Shown: piece after piece, positions 7,028-14,229 of the stretch
How positions within the stretch are numbered: the stretch's first letter is position 1
How the letters are laid out: every line of letters starts with the position of its first letter
Source of the DNA: Alteromonadaceae bacterium UBA2620
Lineage (GTDB): Bacteria; Pseudomonadota; Gammaproteobacteria; Enterobacterales; Alteromonadaceae
Direction: 5' to 3'
NCBI GenBank assembly: GCA_002339125.1
Contig: DDJQ01000053.1
Span: forward strand, 1 to 18,245
DNA length: 18,245 nucleotides
Made by a program: the position numbers and the translations under genes
The notes under the pieces: generated by a model
What the model was told of the DNA's origin: nothing
The model's database searches: none
What the model saw: the letters and a program-made list of their open reading frames with translations, nothing else

Positions 7028-8168
7028 TGCCGTCGGCAGCATGTTTTTGCTGCCAGGCCTTATATTTATCGGCTAACAGGGGCGCTGGCCAGCGCCCGTA
7101 CCAGTCGTAACCGGTGCGACGTTCCCGGGATATTTGCACCAGTGAATCTACCCGCTGCCCTTGCCGGTTAGCCAGTAAAGGCTGTTGGGTGGCTAAATCG
7201 TAAAACCTTGCCCAGATAGGCGGACTATCTACGGTGGTAACAATCACCCTGTCCCACGTTGAAGTATGGTATTTATATCTCACCGGCTCTGCTTCAACCT
7301 GCACCATGTTGATACCGGTTAACGCATTATTCTTAAACCACGCCATAGCACTATGAATAGCCTGACGTTTTCTGGCAGAAGGCGTGGGATCGCTCATCAG
7401 ATAACGCACCACACCCACACTTTCCCGGCTTACCAGCGAAGCTAATTCAAAAGCACGGCCCTGAGCAGGTAACAAACTGTTTGCATCGTACTGCCCGGCC
7501 CAGATGGTCAGTTTACCGTCTGTTTTTACCTGTAGGTCGAGGAGTAACGCATCACCCCGGCTATGTGCTTCACTCAACTGATGTACTAAATCGGCGGGTA
7601 AAAAATCAAAACGCTGACTGCCGAGTTTGATTTCCTGTAACAAACCGAGCACGCCGGCCATTACATCATCCATAACGGTGATGTGACCATAATAACGTTC
7701 TGTGCTTGGCGGCGAGTGAGTAAAGCCACCATTGGCAAGCTGGGCTGATAAAATACATCGCAGGCCGCGAATTACGGCCTGTTGATATTTCTCATCACGA
7801 GTTTGTTGATACGCTTCGGCCAGATAGCGGATTTGCGGCTACACATTGCGGTTATCAAAGCTGGTATCCGTGGCGGAATACAAGGCAGCCTGGCGGGCGA
7901 TTTCCTGCTCAGACATGATCCTTAATGGGTTAATGTTTTCCGGCCAGCCCCCGTTCGCTCGTTGATAACGCAATAGATTATCGGCAATCAAACGAACTTG
8001 ATGAAGCGCATAGCGCGGCTGTGGGTCGCGATGATTCTGATCATTCCAGTGCTAAATCACATCACTGAAACCGGTCACTTCGATGGCTTGGTAATGACTT
8101 TCAGAGGTTTGACAGGCGCTGCAAGCAAACCCAATCGTCACCGCTAACGCCAGTCGTTTTATTGTCAC
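7014..8168 (-). pseudogene. Pectate lyase, family PL10, with two in-frame TAG codons
   Basis: One frame of 385 codons runs from GTG 8168 to TAA 7014 without a frameshift. It is interrupted by TAG at codon 39 (8052-8054) and codon 110 (7839-7841). The GTG has AGGGAAG at good spacing and opens a signal peptide (MTIKRLALAVTIGFACSAC), possibly a lipoprotein signal. Beyond the stops the protein reads as PL10 polysaccharide lyase: HWNDQN, ADNLLRYQRANGGWPENI, TSFDNRN, the AFELASLVSRESVGVVRYLM block, and a C-terminal WARFYDL then SRERRTGYDWYGRWP. Such enzymes cleave polygalacturonate by beta-elimination. An ATG at 7673 could restart a 219-aa C-terminal half, but it would lack a signal peptide. The gene lies 45 bases after cysB on the same strand. 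Its 3' end overlaps that of sdaA. TAG is a normal stop in sdaA, scoA and trhO here, so decay is likelier than recoding. Confidence 0.85.
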
Positions 8169-8213
8169 ACGCAGCTTCCCTGAACCTTTGCTATCCAATT
8201 CCTGCGATCCAGG

Positions 8214-9188
8214 TTATTTAACCGGTAATGTATGCCCTTTAAACATGCGCTCAACTTCATCGTTGTTTTTCAGCATCATTGCCTTTTCCACTTTGTCTTT
8301 GGTCAGGTGGGGAGCAAAGCGTTCGATAAAATCAAACATATAACTGCGCAGGAACGAGCCCTTACGGAATCCAATTTTGGTGGTGCTGTATTCAAACATA
8401 TGGCTGGCATCTATTTTAACCAGATCGGCATCCAGCTCTTCGCTCACAGCCATAGAGGCAATCACACCAATCCCAACCCCCAACCTCACGTAGGTTTTAA
8501 TGACATCCGCGTCGGTGGCGGTAAAGACTATTTTAGGCGTTAGCCCTGCTTTCTCAAAGGCATGGTCGAGCTCCGAGCGGCCGGTAAAACCAAAGACGTA
8601 GGTGACCAGTGGGAACTGAGCTACATCTTCGATGGTGATAGAGGTTTTCTTAGCCAGAGGATGGTCTTTATTAACAATGACACTGCGGTTCCAGTGGTAG
8701 CATGGCAGCATCACCAGGTCGTTGTAGAGGTGCAAGGACTCGGTGGCAATGGCAAAGTCAGCCTCCCCTTTGGCAGCCAAATCGCTGATTTGCGAAGGCG
8801 TACCCTGGTGCATATGCAGAGAGACTTTAGGATATTTGTTCATAAAGCCTTTGATCACATCCGGTAAGGCGTATCTGGCCTGGGTATGCGTGGTGGCTAT
8901 ATTGAGTTTGCCCTGATCAGGCAGATTGTGTTCGCGGGCGACTGCTTTGATGCTCTCAACTTTGTTGAGGATCTCGCGGGCAATATTGATCACCTCATTA
9001 CCCGCTGGTGTCACATGGGTTAAATGTTTGCCGCTGCGGCCGAAGATCTGCACGCCGAGCTCATCTTCGAGCATTCGGACCTGTTTACTGATGCCGGGTT
9101 GTGAGGTAAATAAGCTTTCAGCAGTGGCTGATACGTTAAGGTTATTGTTCTGTACTTCGACAATGTATCTTAATTGTTGTAATTTCAT
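8214..9188 (-). CDS. cysB: HTH-type transcriptional regulator CysB
   Basis: A 324-aa LysR-type regulator, the same length as E. coli CysB and readable collinearly with it throughout. The winged helix-turn-helix spans about residues 1-60, with LNVSATAESLFTSQPGISKQ as the recognition region. The effector domain holds the ATTHTQARYALP stretch that binds O-/N-acetylserine and sulfate, and TATDADVIKTYVRLG. CysB activates the sulfate assimilation and cysteine genes when acetylserine is present and usually represses itself. The frame is open up to 9281, but the ATG at 9188 (MKLQQLRYIVEVQ) is the conserved start and has GTGGAT before it. It is divergent from the histidine kinase gene. Confidence 0.97.
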   Translation of the reverse strand: MKLQQLRYIVEVQNNNLNVSATAESLFTSQPGISKQVRMLEDELGVQIFGRSGKHLTHVTPAGNEVINIAREILNKVESIKAVAREHNLPDQGKLNIATTHTQARYALPDVIKGFMNKYPKVSLHMHQGTPSQISDLAAKGEADFAIATESLHLYNDLVMLPCYHWNRSVIVNKDHPLAKKTSITIEDVAQFPLVTYVFGFTGRSELDHAFEKAGLTPKIVFTATDADVIKTYVRLGVGIGVIASMAVSEELDADLVKIDASHMFEYSTTKIGFRKGSFLRSYMFDFIERFAPHLTKDKVEKAMMLKNNDEVERMFKGHTLPVK

Positions 9189-9280
9189 TGTATATCCACG
9201 CGTAAACCTGACAACCGTAAACACACACTCATTCAAAGAAGCCTGAACAGAGTGCTGATCTGTCGACAAGCTTAATCGCA

Positions 9281-9336
9281 TGCTTATGCAAAAGTAGAGG
9301 AATTAGTTATTATTATGTTGGATACTAGCATAAGCA
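9281..9336. repeat. Inverted repeat upstream of the histidine kinase gene
   Basis: TGCTTATGC (9281-9289) and GCATAAGCA (9328-9336) are exact inverted copies of nine bases, 38 bases apart, in the cysB/kinase intergenic region. The left copy also overlaps a smaller dyad, GCAT-GCTT-ATGC (9278-9289). A possible -10 (GATACT, 9321-9326) lies just inside the right copy. The layout suits a paired operator or a looped regulator, but could be chance. Confidence 0.4.
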
Positions 9337-9364
9337 AGTCTGAGAACAATTGGAAGTAACAGAA

Positions 9365-10090
9365 ATGACAACCCGTTCTGAGAAAAACAACAACGCTGAA
9401 CTCTCTACAGACTCACAGTTTGATTTTTCAACCGTACTGGCGGCAGCGGTACACGATATGAAAAACTCACTGAATCTGTTAGTGCAGTCGGTTGAACAAA
9501 TCGTTTCCACACTTCCGCCAGAGCTTACCGAGACTCGCAGTCAGATTGTCGATTTACATTACGAAGCCAACCGCATGAACACCGGGCTGGTACAAATTTT
9601 ATCGCTCTACCGGGCCAATCGCGAAACCCTGCCGGTGATGATTGACCAGTGTTTTATTAACGAATTACTCGAAGATATTGTGCTGTCCAATCAGCTCTAT
9701 GCATCACAAAAAAACATTTCGATTAAAAATCAGTGCACAGAAGAGCTCGCCTGGTATCTTGATGCAGATCTTATGTACCTGTTAATTAATGATGTTTTGA
9801 TCAATGCGCTGCGATATGGTAAATCAAACATTATTATCAATGCGTATCAACAAGATGGCTATTTAGTTGTTAAAGTAGAGGACGACGGTAATGGCTATCC
9901 GGATCACATGCTGGTTACTGTTGATACCAAACCCTCAGATTTTAACGTAACTCAGGGCCGCACTGGTCTGGGCTTGTATTTTGCGCATCTGATTGCCAGA
10001 GCACATACAAAGGGTGAAAAGCAGGGTTTTATTACGCTGTCTAACGGCGGAATTTTGGGTGGTGGCGTATTTGAAGTTAAAATCCCCTGA
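9365..10090 (+). CDS. Soluble histidine kinase without input domain
   Basis: A 241-aa protein with the catalytic parts of a sensor kinase. These are an H-box (AAAVHDMKNSLNLL, H30), an N-box (INDVLINALRYG, N147), a G1 box (DDGNG, 173-177) and a G2 box (GRTGLGLYFAHLI, from 198). There is no membrane segment and no room for a PAS, GAF or HAMP domain: only about 20 residues precede the H-box region. I chose the ATG at 9365, which has GGAAG eight bases before it, over the TTG at 9350. No response regulator gene lies nearby. The next gene encodes a membrane-anchored coiled-coil protein, 58 bases on and in the same direction, so the two may be cotranscribed. The input, the phosphoacceptor and even kinase activity in vivo are unknown. 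Confidence 0.85.
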   Translation: MTTRSEKNNNAELSTDSQFDFSTVLAAAVHDMKNSLNLLVQSVEQIVSTLPPELTETRSQIVDLHYEANRMNTGLVQILSLYRANRETLPVMIDQCFINELLEDIVLSNQLYASQKNISIKNQCTEELAWYLDADLMYLLINDVLINALRYGKSNIIINAYQQDGYLVVKVEDDGNGYPDHMLVTVDTKPSDFNVTQGRTGLGLYFAHLIARAHTKGEKQGFITLSNGGILGGGVFEVKIP

Positions 10091-10148
10091 GTTCGGGCCG
10101 ATAAACCTATAACAACGATAAAAGCAATACTAAGACGGGAAGCACTGA

Positions 10149-10910
10149 ATGACATTTATAATCATCATTGTACTGATAGTAGTGCTGGTAGTACTGGCCA
10201 TTGTGGTCAATGCCTATCAACAGTACAAAGCGAAGATCGATGCCGAGCGCCGGGCCGAAGTAGCCAAGCAGCGCACCATCATCGATGAGACAGAGAATGT
10301 CCTGATGGCGACCTCACAGATGCCAATTTCACAGGGTCTGATCAAAATATTGCTCAATCGTATTCAACGCGCATTGCAGGTTACCCACGAGCTCAACCCC
10401 AGCTCACCGGATATTAAACAGCACCTCGAAGACATCAGCGCCCGCATTAAATCCATTGAAATTGAGCCGGATAACGCTAATCAGTTTGCCCTGCCGGAAA
10501 CCGACAAAATGATTATTCAGTATATTCAGGCGGTTAAAAAGCTCCGTGTGATGCTGCGCAGCGAGAGAAGTAAAGGCAAAGTTGACGGCAGTACCTATCT
10601 GGAGCAGGACAAAATACTTGAGCGGTTGCAGTTAAAAGTAAATGTTGAAACACTCATTCGCCGTGGTGGTGGCGCTCAACAAACCAATATGCTGGGCTCT
10701 GCCCGTCAGTATTACGAGAAAGCCATCGCCGCACTTGAAGCTCAGACTCAGCCGGATGAATTTGTTCAGTCCCGTCTGGAATGGCTGAACCAACAGTTAA
10801 AAGACATTCAGGAAAATCTCAAAAACGTCAATGCCCAGGATCGCGCTAAACGCCGCGAAGAAGAACGCGATGAACTGGACGAATTATTCGCACCCAAGAA
10901 AAAATGGTAA
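10149..10910 (+). CDS. Membrane-anchored coiled-coil protein of unknown function
   Basis: A 253-aa protein that I do not recognise as a named family. Residues 3-22 are a strongly hydrophobic Ile/Val-rich segment (FIIIIVLIVVLVVLAIVV), a typical single N-terminal anchor. The rest is soluble, highly charged and predicted helical. It contains a possible TPR-like helix pair (SARQYYEKAIAALEAQ and following) and a very acidic-basic tail (AKRREEERDELDELF then APKKKW). The ATG has GGGAAG before it. It follows the soluble histidine kinase gene by 58 bases, so a partner or scaffold role is possible but is only inferred from position. Confidence 0.8.
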   Translation: MTFIIIIVLIVVLVVLAIVVNAYQQYKAKIDAERRAEVAKQRTIIDETENVLMATSQMPISQGLIKILLNRIQRALQVTHELNPSSPDIKQHLEDISARIKSIEIEPDNANQFALPETDKMIIQYIQAVKKLRVMLRSERSKGKVDGSTYLEQDKILERLQLKVNVETLIRRGGGAQQTNMLGSARQYYEKAIAALEAQTQPDEFVQSRLEWLNQQLKDIQENLKNVNAQDRAKRREEERDELDELFAPKKKW

Positions 10911-10971
10911 CCCGCCTCTGCATTTGGCACAGGCGTATGCGGCAACTCAGTAACATCTGGCTCTCTACAGA

Positions 10972-10977
10972 TATAAT
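10972..10977 (+). promoter_or_regulatory. Possible -10 element upstream of the Tat TIM-barrel gene
   Basis: TATAAT, a perfect -10 hexamer, lies 85 bases before the ATG of the downstream gene. No good -35 is present at the right distance. A TACAAT nearer the gene (about 11011-11016) is an alternative. The 152-base gap from 10911 to 11062 otherwise shows no structure. Confidence 0.3.
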
Positions 10978-11062
10978 TTGTTAACCTCCCTAACTTTTAC
11001 ATTTTCGTTACAATAATTCTGTGCTACTGTCAGTTTTCTAAACCAATATCGCGGAGTTGTTA

Positions 11063-12022
11063 ATGGCATTTGGCCGTCGTAATTTTTTAAAGTCCAGCGC
11101 AGCATTAGCCACCCTCGCCGGTTCACCTTTATTGTGGTCATGTTCAGAGCAGAAACCCGCAGCAACTTGCAACAGCACAGCTGACTATGGCGTTCAACTC
11201 TATATGTTCAGAGAGAGCTTTGCCAAAGATCCCAAAGGTACGCTGGCACAGATAGCCGCTATGGGATTTACGCAAGTCGAACCCTTTGGCTTGGGCGGCT
11301 TTATCGGCATTCCCGGCGCGCCATTTTTTGGTCTGTCGATAGATGAAATAGCCAGTGTGCTTAAGGCAGTCAATCTCAACACCCCAACTGCCCACGTAAG
11401 TGGAAAGCTTGATGATGCGAATTATACCCATGAGCTGGCCACTAAGCTGGGGATTGACTATTTTATTGAGCCGCTGGCAGAGGAATTACTGGCCTTCAAC
11501 GACGGTAAGGTGAGCATCGCTGTGCCGGATACCGCCGATAAAGTGCTGCAGATGGCCGACAGAATTAACCTGCGCGGTAAGAAATTCCACGATCAGGGTT
11601 TTGGTTTTGCTTACCACAACCACCATATGGAATTTGCTCAGATAGAAGGTAAAAGTATACTCGACTGGTTAATGGAAAACACCGACCCAAACTACGTAAA
11701 ACTGCAGTTAGATTTGGGCTGGGTGGCCGTTGCCGATATTCCGCCTCTGGAAGCGCTACAGAAGTATGGAGACCGGGTTATAGGTTGTCATATGAAAGAC
11801 CGAGACTACAGTGTGCGGGTTTCCCCGGCTGAAACCGATGAGCTGATGCCAGAAGCCCTTCAGGTGAAAGCTCCGGGCCAGGGCGGTATCGACTTTACGC
11901 CAATCCTCGCCTATCTGGATGAACACAATATCCAAAATCGTTATGTCGAGGTAGACGTAACTGCACAACCATTTGAAGATGCTAAGTTTGGCCTCGCCCA
12001 TTTACAAAAATTGTGCCGCTAA
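11063..12022 (+). CDS. Tat-exported TIM-barrel protein, sugar isomerase/epimerase type
   Basis: A 319-aa protein with a twin-arginine signal (FGRRNFLKSSAALATLAG, residues 3-20). C27 (LLWSC) follows; it could be lipidated, although Trp at -2 is unusual for a lipobox. The mature part is a xylose-isomerase-like TIM barrel (AP-endonuclease 2 superfamily). Its likely metal ligands are an Glu in FTQVEPFG, the His pair in GFAYHNHHMEF, Asp in LQLDLGWV, His in IGCHMKD and Glu in RYVEVDV. Relatives are sugar phosphate isomerases and epimerases and inosose dehydratase-like enzymes; the substrate cannot be told from sequence. I chose the ATG at 11063, which has CGGAG six bases before it. A cofactor-bearing or metal-loaded enzyme folded before export fits the Tat signal. 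It converges on the GlcG/HbpS-type gene. Confidence 0.88.
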   Translation: MAFGRRNFLKSSAALATLAGSPLLWSCSEQKPAATCNSTADYGVQLYMFRESFAKDPKGTLAQIAAMGFTQVEPFGLGGFIGIPGAPFFGLSIDEIASVLKAVNLNTPTAHVSGKLDDANYTHELATKLGIDYFIEPLAEELLAFNDGKVSIAVPDTADKVLQMADRINLRGKKFHDQGFGFAYHNHHMEFAQIEGKSILDWLMENTDPNYVKLQLDLGWVAVADIPPLEALQKYGDRVIGCHMKDRDYSVRVSPAETDELMPEALQVKAPGQGGIDFTPILAYLDEHNIQNRYVEVDVTAQPFEDAKFGLAHLQKLCR

Positions 12023-12054
12023 GCAACACCAAACAGGTGAGCAATAGAGAACAG

Positions 12055-12073
12055 GTGGGCCGCACAGGCCCAC
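12055..12073. terminator. Hairpin between convergent genes
   Basis: GTGGGCC (12055-12061) and GGCCCAC (12067-12073) form a perfect 7-bp GC-rich stem with a five-base loop, between the TIM-barrel stop and the GlcG/HbpS-type stop. Neither side has a good T-run, so it is only a weak terminator candidate. Confidence 0.4.
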
Positions 12074-12076
12074 TGA

Positions 12077-12469
12077 TTATCCTAAGGCCGCCCGCGCTAT
12101 AGCTAAGTCTTCCACGGCGCTTCCGCCGGAAATACCAATCGCGCCAATTTGAGCATCACCGGCAAAGATGGGCACCCCGCCGTTAAAGCCCATCAGGTTT
12201 TCATTCGACAATTCGAATCCGGTAAGCTGTTCGCTGCGGATCAGCGCACCCAGCGGGCCTGATTCCAAAGGAAACAAGGCTGAAGTTCGCGCTTTTTTAA
12301 TGGCAATATCCACTGAGCCTAAAAAGGCCCCGTCCATTCGCTCAAACGCCACTATATGAGCACCACTGTCGACAACAGCAATACACACTTTGATGCCAAG
12401 CTGTTCTGATTTACTGATAGCATCGGCGATATGGCGACGCGCCGCCGCAAGAGTCATAGAAGTGGTCAT
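12077..12469 (-). CDS. GlcG/HbpS-type protein (DUF336)
   Basis: A 130-aa protein that fits the GlcG/HbpS (DUF336) family over its full length. Family signs are LAAARRHIADAISKSEQLGI, the central VVDSGAHIVAFERMDGA, KARTSALF, and the C-terminal IGAIGISGGSAVEDLAIARAAL. Some members bind haem or act as extracellular haem sensors (HbpS of Streptomyces). Others lie in glycolate, propanediol or other catabolic clusters with no proven role. I see no signal peptide, so this one is likely cytoplasmic. The ATG at 12469 has GGAAAG before it. It lies 57 bases after the LysR gene on the same strand, so both may be one transcript that faces away from scoAB. Its function here is unknown. Confidence 0.88.
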   Translation of the reverse strand: MTTSMTLAAARRHIADAISKSEQLGIKVCIAVVDSGAHIVAFERMDGAFLGSVDIAIKKARTSALFPLESGPLGALIRSEQLTGFELSNENLMGFNGGVPIFAGDAQIGAIGISGGSAVEDLAIARAALG

Positions 12470-12526
12470 AAGCTTTCCATAATCGATTTTTTAATTACCT
12501 TGCCCAATTTAACGCACTGATTCAAT

Positions 12527-13420
12527 TTACAAATTTGTAGAGTAATCCGATACCACCTGTTGCCACAGTGTTTGCGCTGCCACCGCCATAACACCGCGAT
12601 TGGCCCGTACCATCCCGACCCGTTTGACCAGCGGACTACCTTCAATGTCACGGCAAATCAGTCCCTTACGTAGCATTTGTTCCAGGCACAAGGAAGGTAC
12701 TACAGAGATCCCCATGCCGTGAGCAATAAGCTGACCAATGGTGCCGTACTGGCCCGTCTCTGCCACGATATTGAGCTGGCCATACTCGGCGGTCATCACT
12801 TCTGTCCATTGTCTGACACTGGAGCCCCGGTTAGGAGAGATAAACGGCTGACTGACAATATCTTCGAGGGTAATGGTTCGGCTCGCTCCAAGTGGATGAT
12901 CTGCTGGCATAACGGCCACAAAACGGTCGGTAAATAACGGGAAGAACTCCAGGTTGTCCTTACTTTCCGGCTCGAAACAAAACCCAATGTCTACCCGGCC
13001 AGACAGCACAGCCTGCAGGGTTTCTTCCATGATGACATCGAGTACCCGTACCCGGATATTGCTGAATTGCTGATGAAATCGAACCAGAATGCCCGGCAGT
13101 TTAGACTCCGCAAAAGATGGCATTGCTGCGACAGCGAGGCGCCCCTGAGCCATAGCAAACAGATTCTGTACACCTTCCACCGCGTCATCCCAGTCGTGAA
13201 GTAAGCGCCTCGCATGAGGCAAGAAGGTTTCGCCCTCAGGGGTTAGCTGTACCCGCCGGGTTGTGCGGCTAAATAACTGACCGCCTAGCTGCTCTTCCAT
13301 TTTTTTAATCGAACTGGATAACGCGGGTTGGGTCACAAACAGCTTTTCAGCTGCTTCGGCAAAGGTGGCAGATTCCGCCACACATAAAAAGGCCTGCATA
13401 TTGCGGTACGAGATACTCAT
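12527..13420 (-). CDS. LysR-type transcriptional regulator
   Basis: A 297-aa LysR family protein of usual length. The N-terminal helix-turn-helix covers about residues 3-62 (ATFAEAAEKLFVTQPALSSS is the recognition part). The effector-binding domain runs from about 90 to the end, with the typical VDIGFCFEP and GQLIAHGMGISVVPSL segments. It is divergent from scoA across a 101-bp region, the usual layout for a LysR regulator and its target, so control of the CoA-transferase genes is the likely job. The inducer, perhaps a short-chain keto acid or its CoA ester, is a guess. The GlcG/HbpS-type gene follows on the same strand and could be in the same regulon. Confidence 0.92.
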   Translation of the reverse strand: MSISYRNMQAFLCVAESATFAEAAEKLFVTQPALSSSIKKMEEQLGGQLFSRTTRRVQLTPEGETFLPHARRLLHDWDDAVEGVQNLFAMAQGRLAVAAMPSFAESKLPGILVRFHQQFSNIRVRVLDVIMEETLQAVLSGRVDIGFCFEPESKDNLEFFPLFTDRFVAVMPADHPLGASRTITLEDIVSQPFISPNRGSSVRQWTEVMTAEYGQLNIVAETGQYGTIGQLIAHGMGISVVPSLCLEQMLRKGLICRDIEGSPLVKRVGMVRANRGVMAVAAQTLWQQVVSDYSTNL

Positions 13421-13457
13421 ATTAATAAATTTTATTTATCAAAAGTGACATTTAATC

Positions 13458-13489
13458 AATTTTACAAAATTTTAACCCTGATTGATACT
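13458..13489 (+). promoter_or_regulatory. scoA promoter with overlapping AT-rich dyad
   Basis: TTTACA (13461-13466), a 17-base spacer and GATACT (13484-13489) make a good sigma-70 promoter facing scoA, with about 30 bases of leader. A perfect dyad AATTTT-AC-AAAATT (13458-13471) covers the -35 and is a candidate binding site for the divergent LysR regulator. Confidence 0.6.
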
Positions 13490-13521
13490 AGCGATGTTCA
13501 TTACTTAAAGGAGAGTATGCT

Positions 13522-14220
13522 ATGTCTGGTTTCGATAAAGTCGTATCCAGTTACGAAGCCGCGATGGAAGGGTTAGAAGATAACATGACCGTCATCGCCG
13601 GTGGATTTGGCCTGTGTGGTATTCCTGAGGGCAGCATTGCCCAAATCAAAAAGATGGGAACCAAAGGGCTGACAATCGTATCGAATAACTGTGGTGTTGA
13701 TGGCTTTGGCCTGGGCATTCTGCTTGAAGATAAGCAAATCAAGAAAATGATCTCATCGTATGTTGGTGAAAACGCTTTGTTTGAACAGCAACTGCTTAAT
13801 GGCGAGCTGGAAGTAGAACTGACGCCACAAGGCACCCTAGCCGAAAAAATGCGCGCTGGTGGTGCTGGAATCCCGGCATTTTACACCGCAACCGGTTACG
13901 GTACGCCAGTAGGTGAAGGCAAAGAAGTTAAAGAATTTAATGGCCGTCCCTATATTCTTGAGGAGTCAATCACCGGTGACTTCGCCATTGTGAAAGCGTG
14001 GAAAGCTGACCGTTACGGAAACTGTATCTATCGCCACACGGCACAGAACTTTAACCCAATGGCCGCAACAGCCGGTAAAATCACCGTGGTAGAAGTGGAA
14101 GAAATTGTAGAACCGGGTACATTAGATCCGGCTCACATTCACACGCCGGGCATTTATGTGGATCGGGTTATCCAGGGTACGTTTGAAAAACGTATCGAAC
14201 GTCGCGTAACGGCTAAATAG
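13522..14220 (+). CDS. scoA: Succinyl-CoA:3-ketoacid CoA-transferase subunit A
   Basis: A 232-aa alpha subunit of the family I CoA-transferases. With subunit B it moves CoA from succinyl-CoA to acetoacetate or a related 3-keto acid, linking ketone bodies and some amino acid or aromatic breakdown products to the TCA cycle. The CoA-binding glycine-rich loop is TVIAGGFGLCGIPEGSI near the N-terminus. GGAGIPAFYTATGYGT and the C-terminal GIYVDRVIQG are also family blocks. The ATG is preceded by AAAGGAGAG at ideal spacing. It overlaps nothing, and subunit B begins nine bases after its TAG stop, so the two form an operon. It is divergent from a LysR gene that probably controls it. The exact keto acid is not certain from sequence. 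Confidence 0.94.
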   Translation: MSGFDKVVSSYEAAMEGLEDNMTVIAGGFGLCGIPEGSIAQIKKMGTKGLTIVSNNCGVDGFGLGILLEDKQIKKMISSYVGENALFEQQLLNGELEVELTPQGTLAEKMRAGGAGIPAFYTATGYGTPVGEGKEVKEFNGRPYILEESITGDFAIVKAWKADRYGNCIYRHTAQNFNPMAATAGKITVVEVEEIVEPGTLDPAHIHTPGIYVDRVIQGTFEKRIERRVTAK

Positions 14221-14229
14221 GAGGCAGTC

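Noticed and set aside
7035..7054. Hairpin GGCAGCA/TGCTGCC just past the sdaA stop, possible terminator
   Set aside because: The T-run is in the loop, not after the stem, and the sequence codes for the end of the pectate lyase.
7014..7673. Treating the 219-aa C-terminal pectate lyase frame as a complete gene starting at ATG 7673
   Set aside because: The homologous frame continues upstream to a good start and signal peptide; this ATG is internal to the PL10 domain and has no signal peptide.
8232..8867. Long plus-strand open frames opposite cysB
   Set aside because: They are antisense shadows of a strongly conserved CysB reading frame.
10915..10940. Weak hairpin CGCCT/AGGCG after the 253-aa membrane protein gene
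   Set aside because: Five base pairs, a long loop and no T-run do not support a terminator.
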